Assembly: GCA_004352715.1 (NCBI GenBank)
Contig: SCFE01000051.1
Span: 545,477-609,476 of the forward strand
Length of the DNA stretch: 64,000 nt
Source of the DNA: Hofstenia miamia
Taxonomy: Eukaryota; Xenacoelomorpha; Acoela
Direction: 5' to 3'
Numbering within the stretch: the first letter of the stretch is position 1; each line of letters opens with the position of its first letter. Positions 37,201-50,070 of this stretch are shown piece after piece. A model generated the notes under the pieces. That model was not told where the DNA came from, searched no databases, and worked only from the letters and a program-made list of their open reading frames with translations. Both the position numbers and the translations under genes were made by a program.

Positions 37201-40200
37201 AACGACAGTTGCAAGAATTTTAAAGAAGTATGGTTTGCATGGCCATATTGCTGCATTGAAGCCGTTTTTAACACAAAAGCAACGACTAAATCGACTTAGG
37301 TGGTGCCGCGTGAATCTTATAGGTTCTCTTGATATCTGGAGGAAAGTGATTTTCTCGGATGAAACTAAGTTGGAACTTCATCCAAGAAGAAGACGCTTTG
37401 TGAGAAGGCCTTCAGGCAGTGGAATGCGGGATAACCCAAGATACACTGTAAAAACTATGAAACATGGTGGAAAGTCTTTGATGGTGTGGGGTTGCATTTG
37501 GTCATCCGGCCAACGAAAGCTGGTTCGCATTGATGGGACTCTCAATAGCCGTCGCTACATTGACCTACTAAGTTGCAATTTGTTGCCTCTCATGGGAAGT
37601 GAGGAGATATTACAGCAAGATGGAGCTTCTTGTCACACTTCTAGAGAAACACGTCAATTTTTTGAAGAATCCGGATTATCCATTTTGAGCAATTGGCCAG
37701 CACAGTCTCCGGACTTAAACATTATTGAGAATTTATGGAAAATTCTCAAAGACAAAATTGCCTGTCGGTATATAAATAATGTTGATGAACTCTGGAAAGC
37801 TGCTGAGGAAGAATTCTACAATATCCCGGATGAATACATCGGAAAACTCTTTGACAGCATACCTCGAAGATTGGAAGAGGTTATTCGAAGAAAAGGCTTC
37901 TCTTCTTCGTATTGACTGCAGGAGATTCAAATATAATTTTGTATTCTAACATTTCTTACAATTTAATGCCATTTTACGTTCTTGTAAGATAATATATCCA
38001 TTAGTTTGTTAACTTCTCATTACTTTTGCACAGTTCAGTGTGTCATGATAATTTCTAAATTTTACAAAAAAAATTTCAATGAATAAAATACAATGTTAGC
38101 ACAGATACTACAAATTAATGAACACCCGTGCGTCATTTCCAAATATCTTGTCCCCCAAATGACAGCCAACTATGGTCTCAGGGCAATTTTGTCATTTGAT
38201 TTACATGGTTCTCAATACTTTTGCACACAACGGTACTATTATTATCCATAAACCATCTCAGATTGTGACTTTTAAAAACAATTATAAGCTATTCTAAATC
38301 AACACTATTGAAAATCCCGATAGATGGCGTTGTTTTTAAATTGAAGTTAATGAATAGAAGGAAAACCTTTAAGGCGGAAGTGACTTCTGTTGACGAGCTA
38401 CCCAAATTGTCTTCCTTACCCATTGCAGCATTGGATACCAATTTTGACAGGCTATAGCCAATGGTTCCAGCTTTTTGATTAACTTCTGAGAGTGATGGTG
38501 TTCGCTAAATAATAAATTTAGGAAGAATTTCGAAGCAACCCTACAGAAGTATTCTGAAATAGGAATGCTACCTGTTTCTCATTTTCTGATGATAACTGCG
38601 AAGTTCTAGCTGTTTGTATGTTGCTGATCAGTTGTTCATCAAATGCATCAATATCATTGACTGCGTTTTCCATTTGTTTTTCATTGGATAGCTCCTAAAT
38701 AAAGTTAAATTGTATGCCAAATAAAGAAAAAATTGAATGAATATTTAAAATATCTACCAAGCACATTTAATATACAATTTAGTTGTTTATTTGTTTAGAT
38801 TATTTTACAACATATAACTAATGAAATAGATAGCAACTGTGAACTGGGATTCAGTGACTAAACTTGCAAACGAATTTCCCATGGACAAACAATATGATTT
38901 TCTTTGATTCAATGCGTAACGGACAATGCTTTTAGTAAGTGTAGTGAATACATTTTTTTAAAAAAAATTTACAAAAATTTATAAAAAAATTGAAGACAGA
39001 GACATCAGATGTCTTCATTCCTATGAAATCACTTAATTATCCGCATCTACACTAAAAATGGTGCTCTGAACTTAAGCAATAAGTTTATCGTTTTACTTTC
39101 ATTGCATTAAACTTGGCAAATTTAATTTTGCGGCATCAACATATACGTGTACTGTATATATAAAATTGGAAAAAACTAAGAAATAGTTTTTTCACTAAGT
39201 TTCTTTACTCCTCCTCAATGAAGTGGATGGCATTGAAAACGTGAGAAGAATAATTAGAAAATGGAATGCATATAAAGCGAAGGTTGAATTTCATTCGAAT
39301 GACATTGCAAAATTCTCTTTAATCATTAAGAGATATTTCAAAATGAAAATAAAAGAGTTGCGGTAAGAGATAATTTTAATTAAAAATTACTATAATCTAA
39401 AGTAGAATGATACTGCGTTATTTCAACTCCACACGTACTAGTGCACCTCGAAGAAAATTCCCTGCAAGTAGCCAACAGATGAAATGTAACATTCTCAACC
39501 AAATGTTTAAACAATAAATTAAATAACTTTTAATCATTCGATTTTGGCTGACAGTTAAAATGTGCTATTGCCTCATTTTCAAATTTAATTCCTGCAGTAA
39601 TACTATAGGAATGGAATGTAGCCAATGAAACCAACCTTTTCAACGCTAATGACATTCAGAATGTTAACAATCTCCGTTCCCGCTTGACCAATTCTAGAAG
39701 CTGCGGATTTAAGGTCATTTTCGTTGAAGACATTGTTTTCAGGCTGTGCGGCACGCAGAAGATCACCAAATGCGGAAGTGAGATTGCGAGCAGCACGTAG
39801 AAGAGAATCCGAGTTAGCTTCGTCGTCTTCGGCAAGAGCAGAAATCAATCGAATGTCATTACACATGTTTTGCAAATTGGAAGAGCTAAAGAATGGATGA
39901 AATATTAAATTCGAAAAATATAAATCATCATATCTGAAAATATCTTAATTTCGAGTTTATCGCATAATTTGTTTTCCTATACAAAATCTATCGTTCAGTA
40001 TGGCTAACAAACTTACAGGACGCTTAATTTCCACGATTTTTATGCCAAATAAGTAACAGCAATCAGTAAAATTAATTAATATGACAAAAAAACTGAACTG
40101 CATGTAAGTGGATTTGCCATACACTTTTTGTAGATGTTCCGCTTTTGACGGCCTATCTTTTAAAAGCCTATCTATATATATATTTTTTTTCTTCAGAATT

Positions 40201-43200
40201 GGATTTGATACTTATCTATTGTATGAGGGAATTTCCCAATTTTTATTTTAAATATTGATTCACTTTATCAACAAAAAAGTATATAGACCCCGGACCAGGG
40301 TTGGTCAAAAAGTGTTTTTAATTAATAAAAAACGTTTTAAACTGTTTAAAACATGTTTTTATTCCAAGAATCTCATACAAAATGCTAGTTTTTCAGTTTT
40401 GTTGTTGTTGATGCGGTTTCTCAATTCAGTTTCAACCAAGCCCATTGTGCTAAAGAGGCGTTCAATTCCAGAGGAGGATGGTACCAGGGTCAACAATTTT
40501 AGCGAAAAGTCACCAAATTCTTTAGTAAATGTTCCAATTGCCAAGTGGGATCTTATGAAGCTTGATATTTAGCAATTAGGCGTCTTTGAGTACTCTGTTG
40601 CAATATCCTCTCGTGTTTCCCCTATAAATTTAAACAGTTGCGACTTGATCAATGGGAACTCCTTGTCGACAAAATCAACAGCCCTCCTCTTCATTTCTGC
40701 CAGGCTCAGATTTCTGCCCACCGATATTGCCTCGTTTGTGACCAGCTTTAGGAACAGCCATCATTAAATAACTGAAAACAGTGTCCATGTACAGTGATTA
40801 GGAACATTAAGAATGTAAACAAAACTGTGACTAAGACCAATAAGAATGTAACCAAAATAACACATGGCGCATTAATTGCACGACTGTTTTAAACATCAAA
40901 TAATGATTGTGTTTAAAACAGTGTTTTAAACTATTTTATACTGTGTTTTAAACAGGACATGTATTTTATTGGCCATTTCTGCCCGAAAAGCTCAAAATCG
41001 ACATGAAAATAGTTGGCTTTAAACACTTCAATCATTAATTTCACAATAATGAATGAAGACAGTTTGGTTAAATCATTATTCAATTCATTTTCATTATATG
41101 CTGTCTATTAATTGTGTGGCATTCGAATACCAATCGCATACATATCCAATATTTAACAAACTGCAAGTTATTTGCTGAGATGCGTAAGAATTAAATTCGA
41201 TGCAAAATATTTGATCATCTGCCAAAAAGGTAATGAAATATATTAATTGCTGTATATTCAAAGTCTACCTCTTGTGTTAAACTAAAATAATTCACAAAAC
41301 CATGTACGTAGCTAAAAACAAACAATTTAAACGGTTAGTTGTTTAAAACTATTATTCGTACTTAATAGCGGAATATATTTTTCTCTTAAGCTCAGTAGAA
41401 AGAAAGGGAATCAAAATTACATTCAGACACACCATGGCCTACTTAAAATACGGCAACCTATTTCCAGCATTGTACTGAAATAAGAGGTGCGGTTTAACAA
41501 AAGTATAGACAACTTAATTCCCAAAAGAATCTTTCTATTAGCACATTTAGATACGTGATTTGTTCAAAAAAAATTCAATCTTTTGTAGGTCCGTGGCTTG
41601 CATTTGAAATTTAGGGGGACCATGGCCCCGTAAAGATCAATAAATTAATCATAGTTTTACTCATATGAAATAGTTTCACACTTTTTCATTGAATTTTTAA
41701 ATAGAATGCCATTAGTATTTTATATATTTCAACTAAAATATATTCACTCTAACTTAGTTACAGAATATTAGAATTAATAAAATGGAGTTGTGTATCCAGG
41801 AGGACAAGAGGAGGAAGGGTCTAGTGGCCCAACAGGGAGGGCCATGCCCCTGGCCTCGACCCTGATCTTTTGTTGGAAGAAAGTCTCATATGGTCCATGT
41901 CATCGGTTGAAGAAGTGAATCATGAATTTATTTCTTACCTCAATTATTAGTAATTAAGGGTAGAAACTGTGCCTACTATAAAATCAATAGGCCATGAATG
42001 GTTAGTTTCGATTGCATCCTATTTTCATTGCATGCTACAGATAGTCAGGCCATATTTTAAGTAAGCCATGGACAGAATCTGCCTGATTTTTTGGTGCCGA
42101 TAAATTGCATAGGCCCGCAATTCCAATAGTAAAATTTTATAAAAAAGCAAATTTGGATTCTAGCAAATTGAATAGTATCACAAAATTTGACTAATCCATT
42201 GAAATCTGGCAGAAGATTTCTAAACAAAAACAACAGTTTCTAACAAGCAGAAAATTTCAAAACAATTCGTTGGCTCTAAATAAATGGCAGACATCAAGAG
42301 AAATGGAGATTTATAGTCGAAAGTTTACAACAGTGGAATTGAGATTTAGATAACTACTTCCAAGTGTCTGGCATTATATTGGCAAGCAATACAACAACAG
42401 TGCACGGAGTTATGGAGCAATAAATCAGCAGCGTAGATAGAATGGGCTTATCTCAGGGAAATAGTAACATTATTTACGCAAGAGATCAAAATAGCGAAAG
42501 AATGCTATTTTAGGAATTTAAACATTTAACTACACTGCGTTTATTACTCCGAGAACTAGTAAACATTTCCACATAGACTACGAACTTTTACAGTAAACAC
42601 TGAAAAATATGAAATTAGATGAGCAATTACACAAACGAATATTCACAAAACAACCAAGTACATAAGTTTAAAAATTTCCATTATTCTGTATTCGTATGTA
42701 AATAATAGATATTAATTGTAAAAAGGTACCAATTAAACAAGATAATGTCCAAGCAGAAGATATTATACTGAAATTTGATTGCAAAGCAGGAAAAATAGAG
42801 TACAAGAGTTTGTTCAATCGAAATGTTTGTTTGTTTCAATAAATTACATTTTGGTAGTTTTACAGTGTACCAACAACTGCACATGGCTTAACAATCATTT
42901 AGCAAAGAAAATCGAAGAAGATAAAGGAATGCCTGACCATGAATTTGAAATGGAACGAAAAAATAAGAAAAATCTGCATAACCAAATTAACAAAAATTAA
43001 CAAGCAGAACTATAATTTTGCTTAGCCTAAAAAAGTCTCGTTGTATATCAAATACTGTTATCACTCATCATGAACAGGTGAACATTATTGGTAAATAAGT
43101 TCATGTTTCTGAAAACTTGCCAACTATGTTATGAAATGAAACAATTAAAATTTCGCTTACTAATATTATAAAGTTAACTTAAAGTGCCACTGATGAGGAG

Positions 43201-46200
43201 ATAGATCTGCACGATATAAAATTCCTATAACCACGATAAAATATAATAATTAACGGGATCTTCCATAAATGCGTTTTTAACAGATTGTTGGGGAATAAAC
43301 TTTGATATATAGATGAGAGGACAGTCACAACTGTCGAAATGTCAATAAATGCAAGTAGCAAACAACCCGTTGAATAAAAGCGATAGGGCGCGGAAATAAT
43401 GGAGTAACTATTTACTCAGAGGTTTGACTCAGAGAATACTTGAGAGTTGATTGTTTAGTTTATTCCTCAATCAAAGTCCATTGAATCGGTGATGGAAATG
43501 ATCGTCTGGATTTCCATTTGCGTCATTTATTGCTAAGCAAATTGTTGAAATAAATTCCATTTAACTGTGAACAGTTATTTACACTATCAACCACTAGGTT
43601 TAACTTACATCTAATCGAAAAATCAATGCTCTAAAAATAGCATTTAGTACTTCTGTAAGTTTGCCTGCAAGAATCCCAAGGACGAAAAGTTCTATCAAAT
43701 CAATGATAAATCTTTTAAAATGAACTATTACAGTGTTTTATTGAATTTTAAAACAAATATAATGAAGTTAAACACGATTGTGAATTACTAAGCAAACTGA
43801 AGAACTTACAACAAAGCAAACCTTTTTACATTAAAGCCGTTTTGCTTCCTGTTCTAGAGAAGCCAAATATTATTGAACTACGTGCTCGACTACAGACGTT
43901 TTTCTATCAAGCTTGCATTCTGGTCATCCAGGCGAAATTGAGTGGCCTAATTAGGCCACTGCATGTCACGCCTGTTAATCTTATGACAATTATCACTAGT
44001 GTTTCCTATAACTAGAAGTTCGCATTTATGCGTATATCGATTCTAGAAATGGGTTTCTGGGAGTTCTTGCAATCCAAGTCTATTTTTCACCAATTAATGT
44101 GGTAAAGCGACACTTCTATTGTCCCTTTTAAGATTAATATCTTAAAAGCACAATTTTCTTAGTTCTCCTCTACAACATGGTGTGTAGCTCTCATTATCTA
44201 TGAGTAAAATAGGATTAAAAGAACGGCCAGGCGCCGCAACAAGTGCAGAATAAACAGTCGAGTTTGTAAAAGCGATTAATAAACTAATCAGCCACGGCAT
44301 TCAATATTGATAGAAATTCTCCAAATGTTTACATTTTAGAAGCAAAATTTTGGTGAACGCGAACTTGAATCAAAATCAGATATTAAACATTTGATTATTT
44401 TTCATTCGAAAACAAACTTTAAAATTTGAGAGTGTTCTACTCCAATACACGTTTTTCCGAAAAGTTTTAAATTGAATGCTTTATTAAAGTTAAATCGTAT
44501 ATTAAAGATTACTAAAAATTTTCAATATCTAAACTCCCCATGAAGAGTACTTTTTTCAGAATATGGTTGGCATTTGATAAATTAAAAAACAAGTTTAAGA
44601 AAAATTGATGATCTACTGAATCTTAATACGTATAACTAATGAAAAAATTCTTAAAAAAATGGTTGAAGAACCAAATATATGAAAACATGGAGGGAAAGTT
44701 AGAAAAAAAATGCTTACAATGATGACACCGCCGCACTCATTGCATCTGGATCAAAGTCATCGCCAGTCAATTGAGTCAAAACCTTGGATGTTGCGGAAGA
44801 GATGGCAGCGAGTTGAGTGTGAACTTTACGGCGAGAAGATGTCATGGTCGATTGTCGCCACACCAATGACGACTAAAATAAGACTTCATTTCATATGGTG
44901 GTTTTTTTCACACGAAAAACCATTAACAACTGATTAAACAGTTAAAAATATACCGCTATCGCTATTGATCATAAGCTAACCTGTTGTATAATTCAGATAA
45001 TAGTTTAAATACGTCAGACAAAAATTTTGTTAGCAGAACTAGAAACCTTGATTAACAGTAAGCACCTAGGTAAAAACAGATATTGAGAACATAAACAATT
45101 CCTTAAAAGGCGTCGTTTTTGATACATAGAAAAGGGCTTTAATTTTTAATATGAAAGGACTGCAGTAGTAATAAAACTAGTATTGATAACAATTTACTAA
45201 TAACGTTATAAAACTTCTCCGAAAACACAGAGAAGATTTTTAAGATACGTCATAGTTAAGCAGCAGAAAAATATAGCTAAGAATACATCGCCTTTGAGAT
45301 TAACAACTTAATGGATTTGATGCGATATATTGTATGTCCCACATCCTACATTATATTTTTAAGTTTTTTTATTCGCCCCAAAGTAAAGTGCTTTGCATTA
45401 TATAGTTGTTTCAAGGCTGTTTTTCCATGAATAGTGAAACCAACTTTGGATATAACTTAAAAAAATCAGTTAAAAACCTTAAAAATGAGGTTAACCTGAA
45501 GCCTAAATCTCGATAATATACTAACGGTAAATTATTGCTTAACAAAGTTCTATTACAGATTGCTCAACTTGGCCATAATGAAATAAATGATTTGAAGTTT
45601 ATAAACAACTGTATTGTTGAATATTACAAATCAACTTGAAATCTCAACTATTTTCAATGCGGTTAAATGAAAGTTAGCACAATGCATGACTCATCATTCG
45701 CAACCGAGCCAACGCAATTCACTGGTGGACATTTCTAAACGCCCCTTCATCTGTCATATCATTTGAAAACAACCAAAGGACTCTTGAGTTTTGCACCAGA
45801 GTAAGGGACGATGTGAGTGTTAAGATTAGAGTAAACTTAATTGAACATTGCATAAACCTACATGGAATTTTTACCCGCATGCACCTATTTTGCATTGTAG
45901 GCTTCAAAGCATTATTAGCATAACAACAAAAAACAACTAGAATCATCCTAAAATTCAGCTCTGTCCCAAACTCCTATCGCTTATCGATCAATACATTATA
46001 TTTTATAGAATTTTGTACTTTGTAAATAATCATTGCAGAAAATGAAAACGAAAGCGCAAAAACAGGATTTATTAACTTACTCGAGGCGTTTGCACTTAAA
46101 CCTCATCTGAAAATGAGCTGTTGGAATTTCTAATCCGACTGGAAGTCATTTTGAAAAACTCAATTATCAATAAATTTCATAAGGTATTTTGAACAATATT

Positions 46201-49200
46201 GGAAAGGGACGTGTTCATATGATCATACCTGTTTAAGACTAAAAAATTCCATTAATATTGACCATAAATATGAAAACAATATATTTTAGAAGCTTAACAA
46301 ACAGTCATTTTCAAACACTAAGTCTGATCTGGTACTAGATGAATGTTGTATTATAGTCGTAAGGGAAATTTAAGGCATCATGCCCTCGAGACTACCGAAA
46401 ATCAAGTATTTTTTGAGGCGATAATTTAGTATAAACCATCTCACAAGCAAATACCATAACGAATAAATTGTACTTAACCAATGAATGGTAAGGAAGAACT
46501 CACATAGACTGTGTCTATCTGCGAATTTATGTCATGAAAAACAACCATTAATAACATGGAATGAAATCAGGAGATTGTCTCCATACTGAGATCTATTCTT
46601 CAAAGTTCACATTATAGATGCATTTTTAGGGATTTCTAGGATGTGGATAACCATCATTTGATGGTTCTTCCTTTTTGAAATGGCAGCAAACTGTTGCTTC
46701 GTGTCAAATTGGTGAATGCTTCTTTATCCAAATAAAGAACCAATAGTGTTTTTTAGATGCGCCGCATGTTTCCTTCGGCACTGCGTGATTGAGGGTTTTA
46801 TGACAGCTGAATATATATCACAGAGATGACAATTGGCTTTACGGAAGTGTAGATCAAACATATTGCAATCAAGCTCTATTGAGCTAATCATCCTAACTGT
46901 AGCATATAGCTCCAAAACCTTCTGATTTAAGTAGATTTTATTAGACTAATTCATAACAATAAATGACGCGATGAACAATAGCGGATTTTTTTAAATTAAC
47001 GCATTGCGAAAACCGCGAGTCCAAAAGTCCGATTTCAAAGTCCTGGTTTACAATACTAGAGAAGAAAATAGAAGAGTGAAAATAAAATTACTAGATTATT
47101 GTGAGGAGAAACTTAAAAGAAAAATGCATGAGAAATAGTGAAACGGAAAAATCACAAACAATTTCGAAATTCAATTAAAAATCGCCATTAGCTTAAAAAA
47201 TTCGCTATAGAAATCTATGAAAGCATAAAGCAAACATTTTTCGTTTCATCTGACAAACTAATTGAAAAATCTATCAGTTAGTAAAATCAACTTGAAATAA
47301 TAAATCTCCAATTAAACAAGAGTCTAACGAACAGACTGTTTGCTTACGAAGCAATCCACAGTTCAAATGTGCAGAAAGCAAATATAGCATTGCAAACAAT
47401 CTAACAGAATTTCAAACGACATTCAAACACCAATGAGAATACAAACATTAAACAATAGAAAATTGAATATGTGCAAGAAAATAGAAATTGGATATTAACA
47501 ACATCTTGTTAAATAACTAACCGGATCAGCGTCCTGTGTTGGAAGAGTTCCTTTGGAGGAAAGGTCTTTATCCACTGATTCAATTGTGTCAAACCCATCA
47601 TCAATGAAGCCAAGCAATGCCTTTTGACCACCCTTTGATCCCGGAGTACGCTAAATTCAAATTTGTAACCCAAATACATTAAAATATGCTAATAACACGA
47701 TTGACATATCATTTCTTAGATAAGAAAAAAGAGCGGGAAAAGATATTTAGGTATACAAATTATCTAATTAATGAAAAAGGATATTGGACTTAAAAAATCG
47801 AGAAGGCCGCTGTAGCAGAGGGCAGCTAAATGTACAAAGATGCTTTTAAACCGTCTAATAAGTACATGATGCCTTTGAGTTTGTCAGTTTTTGAAATCTA
47901 TAAATGACTAACCTTAGTATCGACGGATGTGCGAATCTCACCACCAGTCTGTTCAGTGAAACTTCCAGTACTATAAATAGAAACTCCTTTGGTTCCAGGT
48001 CGCATTACACCCGGTAATGCCACGTTACCGACAGTAGTATGACCAACATTTGTCTGTTGATGTTGAATATAAGTGGCTCTTTGAGGGGATACTGTATCCT
48101 CCATTAAGGATGCGTCATCATCACCCTCCATTCCAAAACGATCAGCAGCACGTTTCTAAATTAAAACGCGAAAATTGTCATAATAAAGTAACTAAAAGCA
48201 GAAAGCAAAAAACCAATGGAAATACCTTCTTAAGATTAATATCGATGTATCCATTGACAAGAGCACGAATCTCTTCTCCTTGATTAGTTGCAACAGTGAA
48301 ATCTCTATCAGCATAATCACCAAGATCAACCGCGAAGCTGGTGTTATTACATGCAGTTCTTCGCACTTGAGTGAGAGGATAGACTTTCTCAATTTCTTTG
48401 CTCTTGGCATCAACGACGAGAAGAGCATCTTTGGTTACACCAAGCAATGAGGGCAATAGCTTATTTTTGCTGGCCATCTTTCTTTTCACCAAATAGAATG
48501 TTATACCATATGTTTTCAGTGAACGACAAAACTTTACATATTTCGCCTGAGCCTAAATGTGAAATATTTACCTCTCAAGAGTTAATTACAGAAAAGATTT
48601 TAGTTATTCTAATCTTGTTAATAGAAATCATGGTAAAAATCTTTAGAAAGGAAAATTGGTTTGAACAAGCTGCTCAACATTTCAAAGAAGAGAACGATAA
48701 AATCGTTACCTCAGTAGTCTTCAATCCTGAAAGATTAGCATGTTCACTGAAAATTCTTTTCTCTATACCACGAGTTTTAACGTATTCTTTCGGGAGAACG
48801 TCTTTAAGATTGAGAAGTCCAGGTTTGTGTTTGCTGGGAACATGATCGCCCAATTCAACTTGGATTTGCATTGAGCTCAACTGGACAGCTTCATCTTCGG
48901 ACACTGGATGCATCCCGTGAATGACGGCATCTTTTGTCTGAATATGATAATTAATTTATAAAATCCTAGTAGAATGAAAAATAGAATGTACTATTTTCCT
49001 CAAAATAGGTAGATGACTTCGATGGGACAAAATGAAACTACACGTGTCCGTTCACAGTTTAAAGACCATTTTCTACATGTTAATTGTTAACATGCAAATG
49101 TCCACTTTATGCAATATCAGATAAAATCTGCACTTGTCACTGGGAGGGGATTACTCAATCATTAAGAGTAACTGACACAAGACAAATACATATATTATTG

Positions 49201-50029
49201 ATTAAGTGTAATTGATAAATCCTCTAATACCTAAATTGAATGGCCACTAGGTACAATCTAGAAGCATATGTAAAAAAATTAACTACGATTGACCGATATT
49301 AGATGAAAACACCAGTTTAATTGCTTTGTCACAAAAGAAAGAGATATTTTTGTCAAGACAAACCATCAACGATTTCCAAGATTTGCACCATAGATGATTT
49401 TACACTTTTAAACGAATTGCTAAATGGGGAAGAAAAATTACTTAGGTTAGAAAATCTTTTACTGTCAAATCTGGTTGTCTTTGTGGCAAATGCTAATTTC
49501 CGTGATCATAAACCCCCGTTCACTTCATTTCCAACATAAAATCGCATCAATTTCAAAATCTAAGGTAATCGCACTTGGACCATGTCATACATTCTGTGAA
49601 AATACATTCAAAACTTTACTAACAGAGCAACATTAAATGTCTTTAGATTTTCAAAGATGCGTAACCTTTTGGAAAAGCTATAGATACCTGAATATATAGA
49701 AGGTTCATCTGGACTGGATCCTCAGTACCGATATTCCGGTCGGAGAAAAAGTATCTTCTACGGAATGTGATGACAGATTTATCATTGCAACCATTTTCAG
49801 CAAGAGTTTTTGAAGCATCCAACCAATTCACTAAAAAAATCACATGAAACTGAAATCAACTAATTATCCCAGCCGTGAATAAACTTAATATTTACATTCA
49901 TCATCGGTATGCAACTTCTTCTGAAGTTTGTCCATCTTCTTTTGATCACGACTGAGTGTGGCCTAAACAAAACATGATTTCAAAAATAAACCCTAAAGGG
50001 GAATTTCAATATTTCTCAAATGCTTTAAA

Positions 50030-50070
<41 letters not shown>

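Larger units (their letters stand above)
36358..38366. other. Talin intron holding a complete Tc1/mariner element
   Basis: Apart from the element at 36587-38233 the intron is short (about 360 bases), so the insertion accounts for most of its length. Confidence 0.85.
39886..44717. other. Long talin intron (4.8 kb) with hAT relic
   Basis: Includes the hAT fragment at 40296-40760, subterminal GTTTTAAAC repeats near 40910-40960, a GC-richer stretch near 41790-41870 of unknown nature, and a 20-bp palindrome at 43941-43960. No gene seen from 41000 to 44717. Confidence 0.6.

Noticed and set aside
41790-41875. GC-rich patch with GGCCATGCCCCTGGCC-like sequence
   Set aside because: Looks like a fragment of a repeat, but no partner, ends or coding are visible in the window.
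44710-44937. Plus-strand 75-codon frame
   Set aside because: Shadow of the talin R1 exon at 44718-44872.
48447-48845. Plus-strand 132-codon frame
   Set aside because: It is antisense to the talin F2/F3 exons and the intron between them; the minus strand carries the conserved protein.
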